NCBI RefSeq assembly: GCF_015234515.1
Contig: NZ_JADGMY010000023.1
Coordinates: 1-64,000 of the forward strand
Direction: 5' to 3'
Origin: Cellulomonas sp.
GTDB taxonomy: Bacteria; Actinomycetota; Actinomycetes; Actinomycetales; Cellulomonadaceae
Length of the DNA stretch: 64,000 nt
Both the position numbers and the translations under genes were made by a program. Shown here piece after piece: positions 15,780-24,806 of the stretch; the first letter of the stretch is position 1; each line of letters opens with the position of its first letter. Under the pieces are notes generated by a model. That model saw nothing but the letters and a program-made list of their open reading frames with translations, searched no databases and was not told the DNA's origin.

Positions 15780-16109
15780 TCAGTGGACGAGCTTGAGCCC
15801 CACCACGCAGGCGACGATCCCGAGGATCAGCAGGATCTTGACCAGGCTCGCGGTCTCGGCGCCGGTCGCCATCGCGAAGGCGACGGTCATCGACGCGCCG
15901 ATGCCCACCCACACGGCGTACGACGTGCCGGTGGGCAGCTCACGCATCGCGTAGGCCAGGCCGCCCATGGAGACGAGCAGCGCGAGACCGAAGACGACGG
16001 TGGGCCCGAGCCGGGTGAAGCCCTCGGACCGGCCCAGCGCGGTGGCCCAGACGGCCTCGAACATCCCGGACACGACGAGCACGACCCAGGCGAGCGACGT
16101 TGCGGACAC
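15780..16109 (-). CDS. gdx: SMR-family guanidinium exporter (Gdx/SugE)
   Basis: 109 residues from GTG 16109 with ggaggt at 5-nt spacing. Four membrane helices of the small-multidrug-resistance family. Helix 1 contains the essential glutamate in GMFEAVWATALGRSEGF. The SugE-type signature is in ELPTGTSYAVWVGIGA, and the end is ILGIVACVVGLKLVH. The Gdx subgroup exports guanidinium in exchange for protons as an antiparallel dimer. This assignment, over a drug-exporting EmrE type, is strongly supported by the guanidine-III riboswitch just upstream, which should switch the gene on when guanidine accumulates. Confidence 0.93.
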   Translation of the reverse strand: MSATSLAWVVLVVSGMFEAVWATALGRSEGFTRLGPTVVFGLALLVSMGGLAYAMRELPTGTSYAVWVGIGASMTVAFAMATGAETASLVKILLILGIVACVVGLKLVH

Positions 16110-16125
16110 GGATGACCTCCGGTGG

Positions 16126-16170
16126 CTGCCGTCTTGTCGCTCTCCGGGTACGGCGCCCCTCGTCCGGGAG
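16126..16170 (-). ncRNA. Guanidine-III (ykkC-III) riboswitch
   Basis: On the minus strand the core reads ccggacgagg..gcgccg, tacccgg, then gacaagacggc (16168 down to 16128), matching the published ykkC-III consensus nearly base for base, including the ACGAGG and GACAAGACGG pseudoknot-forming segments. It ends about 8 nt before the ggaggt ribosome site of gdx. Ligand binding would therefore free that site, consistent with translational control. Found by eye, not by covariance search. Confidence 0.92.
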
Positions 16171-16255
16171 CCCGCGCTGACGTCGGGCCCGCCACCATGC
16201 TCGCACGCGCGCAGCGCACGCCGGGCGGACGGTGGCCGACGTCACCGCAGGCGGC

Positions 16256-16723
16256 TCAGCAGCTCCCGTCGACCTCGTACCCGCGGATCGCGTCGACCTT
16301 GGCGGCCGACGCCGAGGTGGTGTCGAACTCGTGGTCGAGCCACTCCCGGACCAGCGTCTTGGCGACCTCCAGGCCGATGACGCGCTGACCCAGGCACAGC
16401 ACCTGCGCGTCGTTCGACAGCACCGAGCGCTGCACCGAGAACGTGTCGTGCGCGGTCACGGCACGCACGCCGGGCACCTTGTTGGCGGCGATCGCCATGC
16501 CCAGCCCCGTCCCGCACACGAGCAGCGCGCGGTCCGCGCCGCCCTCGGCGACCTTGCGTGCGGCCGCGACGGCGACGTGCGGGTACGCGGTGTCGTCACC
16601 GGCGTGCACGCCGACGTCCTCGACGACCTCCACGCGCGGGTCGGCCCGCAGCAGGTCGGCCAGGGCGTCCTTGTACGTCAGGCCGGCCTCGTCGGCACCG
16701 ACCACGATCCTCGCGACGCTCAT
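16256..16723 (-). CDS. rpiB: RpiB-type sugar-phosphate isomerase
   Basis: 155 residues from ATG 16723, overlapping the kinase stop by ATGA. RpiB/LacAB fold: [15 protein letters not shown] at the start, [22 protein letters not shown], and the active-site loop [19 protein letters not shown] with the catalytic Cys. [21 protein letters not shown] follows. It interconverts aldose and ketose phosphates. The genome context is a DhaK-type kinase, not the pentose pathway. Family members DerI and EryI convert D-erythrulose 4-phosphate to erythrose 4-phosphate, and such a C4 role is the best guess here (inference). It is the last gene of the ABC-led operon. Confidence 0.88.
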   Translation of the reverse strand: MSVARIVVGADEAGLTYKDALADLLRADPRVEVVEDVGVHAGDDTAYPHVAVAAARKVAEGGADRALLVCGTGLGMAIAANKVPGVRAVTAHDTFSVQRSVLSNDAQVLCLGQRVIGLEVAKTLVREWLDHEFDTTSASAAKVDAIRGYEVDGSC

Positions 16724-18513
16724 GACCTCTCCTCTCCCTCGGGTACGACGGTAGACCGGACCGCCGCGGCGATCGCCGCGAACGACACGGCACCGGGGTC
16801 GGGCGTGCCGACGCTGCGCTCGGCGAGCGGACGTGCGCGCCCCAGCCGCGGACGCAGGTCCGCGGTCGCCTGCGCCGCCGTGCGCGCCGCCTCCAGCGCG
16901 GTGTCCCACGCCGCCGCGGGCGCCTGCCCGGCAGCCGCCGCCTGCTCGAGCGCTGCCGCGAACGGCTCGGCCGCGTCGACCATGGTCTTGTCGCCCGGCT
17001 GGGCCCCGCCCAGCGCGACGACGGCGGCGACGCCCGCTCGAACCGCCGTGGCGGCCCGCGTCGAGGGGTCCCCGACAGGACGCGCGGCCAGGGCGTGCGC
17101 GACCGCTCCGATGCCCGCACCCCACAGCACGCCGGACGTGCCACCGGCCTGGTCGGCCCAGGCGCGGCCCGCGTCCCGCAGGCACGCGACCGCGCCGTGA
17201 CCGGCGTCGGCTGCCGCGGCAGCGGCCGCAGCGGCGGCCGTGGACCCCCGCAGCATGCCGCGGCCGTGGTCGCCGTCGCCCGCGACGGCGTCGAGCCGTC
17301 CCAGCTCGGTCTCCAGGTCCGTCAGGACCGCGTGGACCTGGGCGAGGGCGGCCACGACGACGGGCGCCTCGGAGGCGTCGGTCGCGTCGACGACGCGCGC
17401 GGCGCTGCCGGTGGCGTCGCCGTCCGACGAGCCCGCCGACGTGGAGCCCGACGGCTGCGCCGCGTCGGCCGCCTTGGTGCCAGGCGCCTCCGTGACAGGC
17501 GCAGCGACCGCGCCCACCTGACCGCGCCGGTACGCCGGCGTGTGCGCCGGGGCGCACCACCACCGCTCGAGGTCGTCGTCGAGCCACACGAGCGTCAGCG
17601 AGCACCCCGACATGTCGAGGCTCGTGACGAGCTCACCGACGTCCGGCTGCACGGCCTGCAGCCCCGCGGCGTCGAGCAGCGGGCGCACGGCACGCCAGAG
17701 GACGAACAGCTCCTCGTACTTGGTGCGACCCAGCCCGTTGAGCACGACGCCCACGCGCGGACCCGCGTCGGCGGGCTTCTCGCTCAGGAGCCGCTCGACC
17801 AGCAGCCCCGCGAGCTCGGTCGCGGTGCACGCCGGCACCTCGCCGATGCCCGGCTCGCCGTGGATGCCGACGCCCAGCCCGACCGTCCCGTCGGGCACGG
17901 TGAACAGCGGCTCCTCGGCACCCGGCAGCGTGCAGCCGTCGAACGCGACGCCCAGCGTGCGGGTGCGGTCGTTGGCGTGCCTGGCGGCGGCGACGACCTC
18001 GTCGAACGACGCCCCCTCCGCAGCCGCGGCGCCGGCGACCTTGAACACGACGTGGTCCCCCGCGATGCCGCGGCGGCGGTGCACCTCCTCGACGGGCGCG
18101 GACGCGACGTCGTCGGTGACGACGAGGTACTCGCACGCGATGCCCCGCTCGCGCAGCGCGTCACGACCGAGCGTGAAGTTCATGACGTCGCCCGCGTAGT
18201 TGCCGGTCAGCAGCACGACGCCCGCGTCACCGGCGGCCGCGGCACCCACGGACACCACGTCGGCGGTCGACGGCGACGTGAACACGTTGCCCACCACCGC
18301 GCCGTGCGCGTACCCCGGGCCGACCACCCCGTAGAAGGCGGGGTAGTGCCCCGAGCCGCCGCCCACGACGACCGCGACCTGCGACCGCGGCGCCGGCACG
18401 GCCCGGACGACGCCGCCCGGCACGCGCCGCACCTGGTCCGCGTACAGGTCGACGAACCCCTCGACCGCGTCCTCGACGAACCGGGCCGGGTCGTCGGCCA
18501 GGGGCCTCACCAC
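16720..18513 (-). CDS. Dihydroxyacetone/erythrulose kinase, fused DhaK-DhaL
   Basis: 597 residues; GTG 18513 or GTG 18510. The DhaK half (about 1-330) has [31 protein letters not shown] and the substrate loop [11 protein letters not shown] with the His that binds the ketone as a hemiaminal. An Ala/Ser/Gly-rich linker (about 345-390) follows. The DhaL half has the Mg-ATP motif [11 protein letters not shown], then [16 protein letters not shown] and [18 protein letters not shown]. This is the ATP-dependent single-chain form. In actinobacteria this family includes L- and D-erythrulose kinases of tetritol catabolism; next to RpiB and a TIM-barrel isomerase, a C4 ketose is more likely than dihydroxyacetone (inference). 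It overlaps both neighbours. Confidence 0.9.
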   Translation of the reverse strand: MVRPLADDPARFVEDAVEGFVDLYADQVRRVPGGVVRAVPAPRSQVAVVVGGGSGHYPAFYGVVGPGYAHGAVVGNVFTSPSTADVVSVGAAAAGDAGVVLLTGNYAGDVMNFTLGRDALRERGIACEYLVVTDDVASAPVEEVHRRRGIAGDHVVFKVAGAAAAEGASFDEVVAAARHANDRTRTLGVAFDGCTLPGAEEPLFTVPDGTVGLGVGIHGEPGIGEVPACTATELAGLLVERLLSEKPADAGPRVGVVLNGLGRTKYEELFVLWRAVRPLLDAAGLQAVQPDVGELVTSLDMSGCSLTLVWLDDDLERWWCAPAHTPAYRRGQVGAVAAPVTEAPGTKAADAAQPSGSTSAGSSDGDATGSAARVVDATDASEAPVVVAALAQVHAVLTDLETELGRLDAVAGDGDHGRGMLRGSTAAAAAAAAAADAGHGAVACLRDAGRAWADQAGGTSGVLWGAGIGAVAHALAARPVGDPSTRAATAVRAGVAAVVALGGAQPGDKTMVDAAEPFAAALEQAAAAGQAPAAAWDTALEAARTAAQATADLRPRLGRARPLAERSVGTPDPGAVSFAAIAAAVRSTVVPEGEERS

Positions 18514-19394
18514 GCCGGCTCCTTCGCGAGCATCGTCGCGACCACCGAGTCGTCGGACGCGTCGAGGCCCGCGGCGGCCACGGTCCGGTACAGCTGCTCC
18601 GCGGCGGCGGCCACGGGCGTCGCGACCTTCAGCTGCCGGGCCAGGTCACCCACGATGCCCATGTCCTTGCCGATGACGTCGAGGCGCGAGCGCAGCGGCG
18701 GGGTCTCGCCGCGCAGCTGCGCGGCGATGCGTGGGCCGCGGTCGGCGAACATGAACGACGCGGCCGCGCCCTGCGACAGCACCTCGATGCACGCGTCGAG
18801 GTCCAGGCCCAGGCGGTGGGCGAGCGCGAGCGCCTCGGACGCCGCCGCGGTGTGGATGCCGCACAGCAGCTGGTTGACGGTCTTGAGCTGCTGACCTGCG
18901 CCGATGCCGCCGACGACCGTGAGGGACGACGACAGGGCGTCGAGCACCGGGCGGGCGGCGGCGAGCGCCTCGTCGTCCGCGCCGACCATGATGAGCAGGT
19001 CACCGGTGCCGGCGCGCACGGGGCCGCCGGAGACGGGCGCGTCGACGCAGCGGATGCCACGCGCCGCCAGGGCCTCGGCGACGGCACGCACGGCCGCCTC
19101 GCCGACGGTCGAGGTCACGACGACCACCGCACCCGTGGGCAGCGAGTCGGCGACGCCGCCGTCGCCGAGCACCAGCGCGTCGAGCTGGGCCCCGTCGCGC
19201 ACTCCCACGACCACGACGTCCGTCCCGAGGCACGCCTCGACCACCGTGCCGACCCCCGTGGCACCGGCCTCGACCGCGAGCGCGACGCGCTCGGCGGCGA
19301 TGTCGAACGCGACGACGTCGAAGATCCGCGCGAGCGCGGTCGCCATGGGCAGGCCCATGGCGCCGAGCCCCAGGACGGCGACGCGGGCGCTCAT
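18507..19394 (-). CDS. NAD(P)-dependent 3-hydroxyisobutyrate / L-threonate dehydrogenase-family enzyme
   Basis: 295 residues from ATG 19394, overlapping the upstream gene stop. The Rossmann motif is AVLGLGAMGLPMATALA. The substrate-binding motif is CVDAPVSGGPVRAGTG. The catalytic lysine is in GAGQQLKTVNQLLCGIHTAAASEAL, and LRSRLDVIGKDMGIVGDLA matches the C-terminal helical domain. The beta-hydroxyacid dehydrogenase family oxidises short hydroxyacids such as threonate, tartronate and 3-hydroxyisobutyrate. In this operon it may oxidise or epimerise a C4/C5 sugar acid. The exact substrate is not evident. Confidence 0.88.
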   Translation of the reverse strand: MSARVAVLGLGAMGLPMATALARIFDVVAFDIAAERVALAVEAGATGVGTVVEACLGTDVVVVGVRDGAQLDALVLGDGGVADSLPTGAVVVVTSTVGEAAVRAVAEALAARGIRCVDAPVSGGPVRAGTGDLLIMVGADDEALAAARPVLDALSSSLTVVGGIGAGQQLKTVNQLLCGIHTAAASEALALAHRLGLDLDACIEVLSQGAAASFMFADRGPRIAAQLRGETPPLRSRLDVIGKDMGIVGDLARQLKVATPVAAAAEQLYRTVAAAGLDASDDSVVATMLAKEPAW

Positions 19395-20356
19395 CGCGAC
19401 ACCGCCGCGGCGCGCAGGACGGCCTCCCGCGCCTCGCCGGTGGCCACCGCGAGCATCCGGCGGATGTACCGCGCGTTGCGCGCGGAGACCGACAGCCCGT
19501 CGCCGCCGTAGTGCTCGACGCAGAACGGTCCGGTGAACCCGACCTCGACGGCCGTGCGGATGGCCTTGCGGTAGCTGACCGAGCCCATCTCCATCGGGGC
19601 GGGCATGGCGACGTAGGTGCCCGCGGCGCGGTCCTCGTCGCGGAAGTAGTTCTTGACGTGCCAGTAGTTCGACACCGGCAGGCACGCCTCGACGGCGGCC
19701 TGGAAGTCCTCGATCGGCCGGTGCAGGCGCACGAGGTTGCCCAGGTCGGGGTTGAGGCCGACGTTGTCCTCGCCGATGTCGTGGACCAGCCGGACCGAGG
19801 ACTCGGCGGTGCCGAGCAGGGTGTCCTCGTACATCTCGAGGGACAGCTCGACGCCGACCTCGGCCGCGTGCCGCCCCAGCTCGCGCAACCGCGTCACCGC
19901 GAGCGCCCAGGTGTCGGCGTCGGTCGCGTCGACCGGGCCCTCCTCGGTCCAGAACCAGAACGCCTCGCGCTGCGCGGGCAGCAGCGGGCGGTGCAGCCCG
20001 ACGCTGACGATCTTCGTGCCGAGCGCGGCCGCCGCGTCGATCGTGCGGTGCGAGTAGGCGAGGTTGTCGTCGCCGGTCTCGGGGTCGATCACCGAGCGGC
20101 GGATCGCCGACAGCGCGACGGGGTCCAGCCCGACGGTGACCAGGGCGTCCCGGAGCTCCTCGATGCGCGCCGGCGTCAGGTCACCCGGTCGGATCCAGGA
20201 GTCCGTGAGGTCGACCTCGGTGAACCCCTCGAACGCCACCTCCGCGAGGTGGTCGACCCAGGTGTCCACCGGCGCGTCCTGGGACGCGGGGAACGGGAGC
20301 ATCGCGGCCGCGATGGGCCACTGCTCGCTGGTGGGGTGACGGTCGGTGGTGCTCAT
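19391..20356 (-). CDS. Sugar-phosphate isomerase/epimerase, xylose-isomerase-like TIM barrel
   Basis: 321 residues from ATG 20356; longer in-frame starts upstream run into the permease 3' region. AP-endonuclease-2/xylose-isomerase-like TIM barrel. Metal-ligand motifs are visible: VELSLEMYEDTLLG (Glu), VGLNPDLGNLVRLH (Asp), YWHVKNYFRDE (His), and GFTGPFCVEHYGGDG (Glu). Members isomerise or epimerise free or phosphorylated sugars. It sits directly after the sugar importer permeases and before a dehydrogenase, a kinase and RpiB, so it probably performs the first or second intracellular conversion of the imported sugar. Confidence 0.85.
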   Translation of the reverse strand: MSTTDRHPTSEQWPIAAAMLPFPASQDAPVDTWVDHLAEVAFEGFTEVDLTDSWIRPGDLTPARIEELRDALVTVGLDPVALSAIRRSVIDPETGDDNLAYSHRTIDAAAALGTKIVSVGLHRPLLPAQREAFWFWTEEGPVDATDADTWALAVTRLRELGRHAAEVGVELSLEMYEDTLLGTAESSVRLVHDIGEDNVGLNPDLGNLVRLHRPIEDFQAAVEACLPVSNYWHVKNYFRDEDRAAGTYVAMPAPMEMGSVSYRKAIRTAVEVGFTGPFCVEHYGGDGLSVSARNARYIRRMLAVATGEAREAVLRAAAVSR

Positions 20357-20391
20357 GACGGGCCCTTCTTCGGTGGTCGGGACGGCGGTCG

Positions 20392-21279
20392 TCACTTGCC
20401 GAAGCCGGCGGTGAGGCCGGCGACGAGCTGGCGGCGTCCGATGACGTACAGCAGGAAGATCGGCAGGGCCGACAGGACGACGGCGGCCATGACGGCCGGG
20501 ACGTTGATCGTCAGCTCGCCCTGGAACGCCCACAGCGCGAGCGGCAGCACACGCTGCTGCGGGCTCTGCGTCAGAACGAGCGGGAACAGGAAGCCGTTCC
20601 ACACGTTGAGGCCGTCGTAGATGGCGACGGTCGCGATCGCGGGGCGGCTCAACGGCAGCACGAGCCGGGTGAGGACCTGCCACTCGCTCGCCCCGTCGAC
20701 CCGCATCGACTCGAACAGCTCACGCGGGATGTCGCGCAGGAAGTTCACCAGGATGATCACGGTGATCGGCACGGCGAACGCGGCGGAGGGCAGCACGAGC
20801 GCCAGCAGCGTGTCGTACAGCCCCATCTTGGTGATCATGTAGAAGATCGGGACGATCGCGGCCTGCAGCGGGATGGCCAGCCCCAGCAGGAAGAGCGAGA
20901 ACGTCCGGGTGACGAACCCGGACTGGTTGCGCGTGATCGTGTACGCGGCGAGCAGCGACACCACGATCGTGAGGGCCACGGAGCCGACGCTCACGACGAC
21001 CGAGTTGACCAGGTAGCGGTCGAACCCCGCGTCGATCACCTGACGGTAGTTGTCCAGGGTCGGCACGGTCGGCAGACCGAGCGGGTGGTCGGTGAAGAAG
21101 TGCTGCTGGGTCCGCAGGCTGGTGACGAACACCCAGTACAAGGGCACCGCGACGACGGCGAACCACAGCAGCGAGCCGATCCCGCCGGGGATGTTGGGAC
21201 GGCGCCGGTCGGCCCGCCGGCGCGGGGTCGTGGACGCCTCGGCGGTGGTGGCGGGGCGCAGTGCCTCGGTCGTGGACAT
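20392..21279 (-). CDS. Carbohydrate ABC transporter permease (MalG type)
   Basis: 295 residues from ATG 21279, overlapping the upstream permease stop as TGATG. A charged cytoplasmic N-terminus (TTPRRRADRRR) precedes six membrane helices. The EAA loop, which docks onto the ATPase, is RELFESMRVDGASEWQVLTRLVLPLSRPA. No ATPase is encoded in the locus; actinobacterial sugar importers of this class usually share a distant MsiK/MalK-type ATPase. Confidence 0.93.
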   Translation of the reverse strand: MSTTEALRPATTAEASTTPRRRADRRRPNIPGGIGSLLWFAVVAVPLYWVFVTSLRTQQHFFTDHPLGLPTVPTLDNYRQVIDAGFDRYLVNSVVVSVGSVALTIVVSLLAAYTITRNQSGFVTRTFSLFLLGLAIPLQAAIVPIFYMITKMGLYDTLLALVLPSAAFAVPITVIILVNFLRDIPRELFESMRVDGASEWQVLTRLVLPLSRPAIATVAIYDGLNVWNGFLFPLVLTQSPQQRVLPLALWAFQGELTINVPAVMAAVVLSALPIFLLYVIGRRQLVAGLTAGFGK

Positions 21280-22232
21280 CACAGACCCTCCTGCTGGCTC
21301 TGCATCTTGTTGAACCCGGACAGCCGCGTGAGCCCGAGCGAGAGGCACAGCCCGAAGACCGCGAGGATCGTCGCGATCGCGCTGGCGCGGCCCATCTCGG
21401 TGGCGTTGAAGCCGGTGAGGTACATGTGCAGCGGCAGCAGCCGCGTCGCGTAGCCGGGGCCACCGGCCGTGAGCACGAACACGAGGTCGAAGTACGTCAG
21501 CGACCCGACGAGCATGAGCGTCGAGGACGTGACGATCGTGTAGCGCAGCTGCGGCAGGGTGATCGAGAAGAACCGGCGCACGGTGCCGGCGCCGTCCAGC
21601 TGGGCGGCCTCGTACAGCGACCCGGGGATCTGGCGTGCCCCCGCCTGGTAGAGCAGCGTGTGCAGCGGCACGAAGTGCCAGGCGATGATGAGGATGACCG
21701 CGAGGAGCACCGTGTTGGGGTCGCCGAGCCACGCGTGCCGCAGGAAGCCGGGGCCGGAGGGGCCGGCGAGGCCGAAGTTCGGGTCCAGCAGGTTCTTGAA
21801 GACCAGGGCGACCGCGGACGACGACATCAGGAGCGCGACGAAGTAGACCAGGCCCATCCACGCGCGCCAGCGGCCGCGCGGCGCGAGGTACACGCCCAGC
21901 AGCAGGCTCAGCGGCGTCTGCACCGCCCACGTGCCGAGCATGACCTTCACGGTGATCCCCAGGGTGAGCCACGTGACGTGGTCGCCGAGGACGAACCGCC
22001 AGTTCTCCAGGCCGAGCCACGAGGGTGTGCCCAGACCGTTCCACGATGTCAGCGAGAGCGCCACCGCACCGATGAGCGGCACGATCGCGAAGCCACCGAA
22101 GAGCACGAGGGCGGGGGCCAGCAGCCACGCCGAGACGGGCTGTCGCTGCCGGCGGGCCGCCTGGACGGGGCCCGCCCCGCCCCCGGGGGCGGCGGTGCCG
22201 CCCCCGGGGAGGGTCGTCGCGGACGTGGTCAC
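21279..22232 (-). CDS. Carbohydrate ABC transporter permease (MalF type)
   Basis: 317 residues from GTG 22232, overlapping the binding-protein stop by GTGA. A Gly/Pro-rich N-terminal tail is followed by six helices (from SAWLLAPALVLFGGFAIVPL). The EAA loop is GSLYEAAQLDGAGTVRRFFSITLPQLRYT. It pairs with the MalG-type permease that follows with a one-base overlap of stop and start. Confidence 0.93.
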   Translation of the reverse strand: MTTSATTLPGGGTAAPGGGAGPVQAARRQRQPVSAWLLAPALVLFGGFAIVPLIGAVALSLTSWNGLGTPSWLGLENWRFVLGDHVTWLTLGITVKVMLGTWAVQTPLSLLLGVYLAPRGRWRAWMGLVYFVALLMSSSAVALVFKNLLDPNFGLAGPSGPGFLRHAWLGDPNTVLLAVILIIAWHFVPLHTLLYQAGARQIPGSLYEAAQLDGAGTVRRFFSITLPQLRYTIVTSSTLMLVGSLTYFDLVFVLTAGGPGYATRLLPLHMYLTGFNATEMGRASAIATILAVFGLCLSLGLTRLSGFNKMQSQQEGL

Positions 22233-23560
22233 TTCGTGTCCAGCGTCGCGTTCATCGTCGTCACGAACTCCTCCGGCGTGGTCTCCAGGAGGAAGATGCG
22301 GTCGAGCTGCGTGGTCAGCTGCTCGGCCTGCGACGGGTTGATCGCCTGGTCCCACGACAGCTGGAAGTGGGGGGCCGCCTCGGTGAGGCCGACGACGAGG
22401 TCGGCGAAGGTGTCGTCCCGCTCGGCGATCTGGTCGCGCGCGGTGGCGACGCCCGGGACGGCCGACCGGTCGAGGATCTCGCCGATGTACTCGTCGTTCA
22501 TGACCTGCTCGGCGAGGAACGCCAGCACGGTGGCCTTGTGCTCGTCGCTGGCCCCGGCGTTGACGGACCAGAAGTTGGACGGGTTGCCGACGAGGTTCGC
22601 CGGGTCGCCCGCTCCGCCGTCGTACGCGGGGAACGGCACGGCCTTGAGGTCGCCGGACTCGACGAACTCGGGCGCGGCGTTCTTCACGTTGGAGTAGGCC
22701 TGCGACAGCACGACCATCATCGCCGCGCGTCCGGTGTAGAGCAGCGCGTCGGCCGCGCCGGTCTCGTAGGCGATGGACGCGTAGTCGGGGACGAAGCCGC
22801 CGGCACGCACCAGCTCCTGGATCTCGGTGAGCGCCTGGGCGACGGCCGGGTCGGACCACGCGTCGGGCTCGTTCGCGATGACGGCGTCGAAGACGTCGGG
22901 TCCACCGATGCGGTCGACGAGGTAGCCGAGGTACGGCAGCTGCGGCCACTTCGACTGCCCGGCGAGGGACAGGGGCGCGATCCCCTCGGCCTTGAAGACG
23001 GGCACGAGGTCGAGGAGCTCGTCCCACGTGGTGGGCGGCTCCGCGCCGACCTGCCGGAAGACCGCGTCGTTGTAGAGCACCACGACGGGCTGGATGTTGT
23101 TGATCGCCGCGCCGTAGACCTTGCCGTCGAACGTCACCGTGTCGAGCACGGCCGGCAGGTAGCGGTCGGTGATCTCAGGGTCCTCGATGGGCTCGATGTA
23201 CCCCTCGTCGACGTAGGTCTTGAGCGCGGCGCCGCCCCAGTTGAACAGCAGTGCCGGGCCCTGGCCCGCGCCGAGCGCGATCCGCAGCTTGTCCTGGTAG
23301 CCCTGGTTGCCGAACATCTGCAGCTCGATCGGCTGGTCGGGGTGCGCGGCGTTCCAGCGCTCGACCGCCGCCTCGTACGACGCGGACTGCCCACCCTCGA
23401 GCCCCCAGACGATGGCGGCCTCCCCGCTGCCGCCGGCCGAGGTGGGGTCGCTGTCAGCCCCGAGCTGAGGCGTCGCGCCGGAGCCGCAGGCGGCGAGCAC
23501 GAGCGCCCCGCCGACGATCGCTGCGGTCGCGCGCAAGCGGCGCACAGTGGTCCATCTCAT
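22229..23560 (-). CDS. Extracellular sugar-binding lipoprotein of the ABC importer
   Basis: 443 residues from ATG 23560 with cggaggctc upstream. Lipoprotein signal with lipobox LVLAAC (Cys about 22), then a mature family-1 solute-binding protein: EAAIVWGLEGGQSASYEAAVERWNAAHP, LRIALGAGQGPALLFNWGGAALKTYVD, PTTWDELLDLVPVFKAEG, GRAAMMVVLSQAYSN, GNPSNFWSVNAGASDEHKATVLAFLAEQ. It captures an oligosaccharide or sugar outside the membrane and hands it to the two permeases. The neighbouring GH3 and GH43 genes suggest a hemicellulose-derived ligand. Confidence 0.92.
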   Translation of the reverse strand: MRWTTVRRLRATAAIVGGALVLAACGSGATPQLGADSDPTSAGGSGEAAIVWGLEGGQSASYEAAVERWNAAHPDQPIELQMFGNQGYQDKLRIALGAGQGPALLFNWGGAALKTYVDEGYIEPIEDPEITDRYLPAVLDTVTFDGKVYGAAINNIQPVVVLYNDAVFRQVGAEPPTTWDELLDLVPVFKAEGIAPLSLAGQSKWPQLPYLGYLVDRIGGPDVFDAVIANEPDAWSDPAVAQALTEIQELVRAGGFVPDYASIAYETGAADALLYTGRAAMMVVLSQAYSNVKNAAPEFVESGDLKAVPFPAYDGGAGDPANLVGNPSNFWSVNAGASDEHKATVLAFLAEQVMNDEYIGEILDRSAVPGVATARDQIAERDDTFADLVVGLTEAAPHFQLSWDQAINPSQAEQLTTQLDRIFLLETTPEEFVTTMNATLDTK

Positions 23561-23583
23561 CGTTGAGCCTCCGGTTCTCGTCC

Positions 23584-23708
23584 TTGAAAACTTTTCGTAA
23601 CTCTGGCGTGCACGTGCACCGTAGTTTTCGGCGGTGAGCAATGTCAACGCCCCAGATTTTGGGCTTTTCACCGTCAGGCACCGCCCAGATGGTCCCTTGA
23701 AGTTTTCG
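23584..23708. promoter_or_regulatory. Operator array between LacI and the sugar-import operon
   Basis: The hexamer TTTTCG recurs at 23592-23597, 23625-23630 and 23703-23708 in related contexts (tgaaaacttttcg, gtagttttcgg, gaagttttcgg). A fourth relative, gcttttca, lies near 23673. GAAAACTTTTC (23585-23595) is palindromic, and GTGCACGTGCAC (23608-23619) is a perfect 12-bp palindrome. The region separates divergent LacI and binding-protein genes, so these are likely operators for the encoded LacI regulator. Confidence 0.5.
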
Positions 23709-23750
23709 GTGGGATGCCGCTAGCGTCGCAGCAACATGAAGGGGGCCCCG

Positions 23751-24806
23751 ATGCCTGGACCACACCGACGTCCGACGCTGACCGCCGTCGCCGAGCAGGC
23801 CGGCGTGTCCATCGCGACCGCGTCGAAGGTCCTCAACGGGCACAGCGAGGTCGCGCCCGCGACCCGCAGGCGCGTCGAGGAGGCCGTCGCCGACCTGGGC
23901 TACCGCAGCCCGGGCGCCCGCCGCGCGGACGCGCGCCGCACGGTCGAGTTCATGGTCGACAAGCTCGACAGCCCGTACGCGATGGAGGTGCTGCGCGGCG
24001 TCACGCTCGCCGCCGAGGAGGCCGACGTCGACGTCACCGTGTCGCGGGTGCGGCGCGGTGGGGGCGACCGGCCCGAGCCGCCGTCGAGCTGGACCCGCCG
24101 CCTCACGTCGGCGCACCGCACCGGCGCGATCGTCGTGACCGCCCAGGTCACCGAGACCACCTACGAGAACATCGCCCGCGCCAGGCTGCCCGTCGTCGTC
24201 ATCGACCCGCTGGACCTGACGACCCCCGAGCTCGTCTCGATCGGCTCGACCAACTGGACCGGTGGCCGCACCGCCACCGAGCACCTGCTCGAGCTCGGCC
24301 ACACGCGCATCGCGATGATCGGTGGCCCCGAGGCGTCCATCAGCGCCCTCGCACGCGTCGACGGCTTCCGGTCGGCCTGCCAGCGCGCCGGCGTGATCGT
24401 GGACCAGGCCCTCGTGCGGCACGTCGCCTTCGATCACGACGCGGCACGCGACGCCGCCCACGCGGTGCTGCAGCTCGACGACCCACCGACGGCCATGCTC
24501 GCCAGCAGCGACGCGCAGGCGCTCGGCGTCCTGGAGGCGGCGCGCCGGCTCGGCCTCGCGGTCCCCCGCGACCTGTCGGTCGTCGGCTACGACGACACCT
24601 ACGTCGCGGCCTGGACCAACCCGCCGCTGACCTGCGTGCACCAGCCGTTGCAGGACATCGGCCGCGCCGCGCTGCGGACCGTGCTGGCCCTGGACGAGGG
24701 CCGCGTGCCCGACTCGCACCACATCGAGCTCGCCACGTCCCTCGTGGTCCGTGACTCGACCGCCCCGCCGTCGCCTCGGCCGGCCGCACTGGAAGGACAC
24801 CGGTGA
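23751..24806 (+). CDS. LacI-family transcriptional regulator of the sugar island
   Basis: 351 residues from ATG 23751, favoured because aagggggc lies six bases upstream; ATG 23736 (five codons earlier) is an alternative, possibly leaderless, start. The N-terminal helix-turn-helix is LTAVAEQAGVSIATASKVLN, with hinge-helix region VEEAVADLGYRS. A periplasmic-binding-like effector domain follows (IGSTNWTGGRTATEHLLELGHTRIAMIGG; SVVGYDDTYVAAWTNPPLTCVHQP). It probably represses both its own GH operon and the divergent importer until an inducing sugar binds. The GH3 gene starts within its stop codon. Confidence 0.92.
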   Translation: MPGPHRRPTLTAVAEQAGVSIATASKVLNGHSEVAPATRRRVEEAVADLGYRSPGARRADARRTVEFMVDKLDSPYAMEVLRGVTLAAEEADVDVTVSRVRRGGGDRPEPPSSWTRRLTSAHRTGAIVVTAQVTETTYENIARARLPVVVIDPLDLTTPELVSIGSTNWTGGRTATEHLLELGHTRIAMIGGPEASISALARVDGFRSACQRAGVIVDQALVRHVAFDHDAARDAAHAVLQLDDPPTAMLASSDAQALGVLEAARRLGLAVPRDLSVVGYDDTYVAAWTNPPLTCVHQPLQDIGRAALRTVLALDEGRVPDSHHIELATSLVVRDSTAPPSPRPAALEGHR

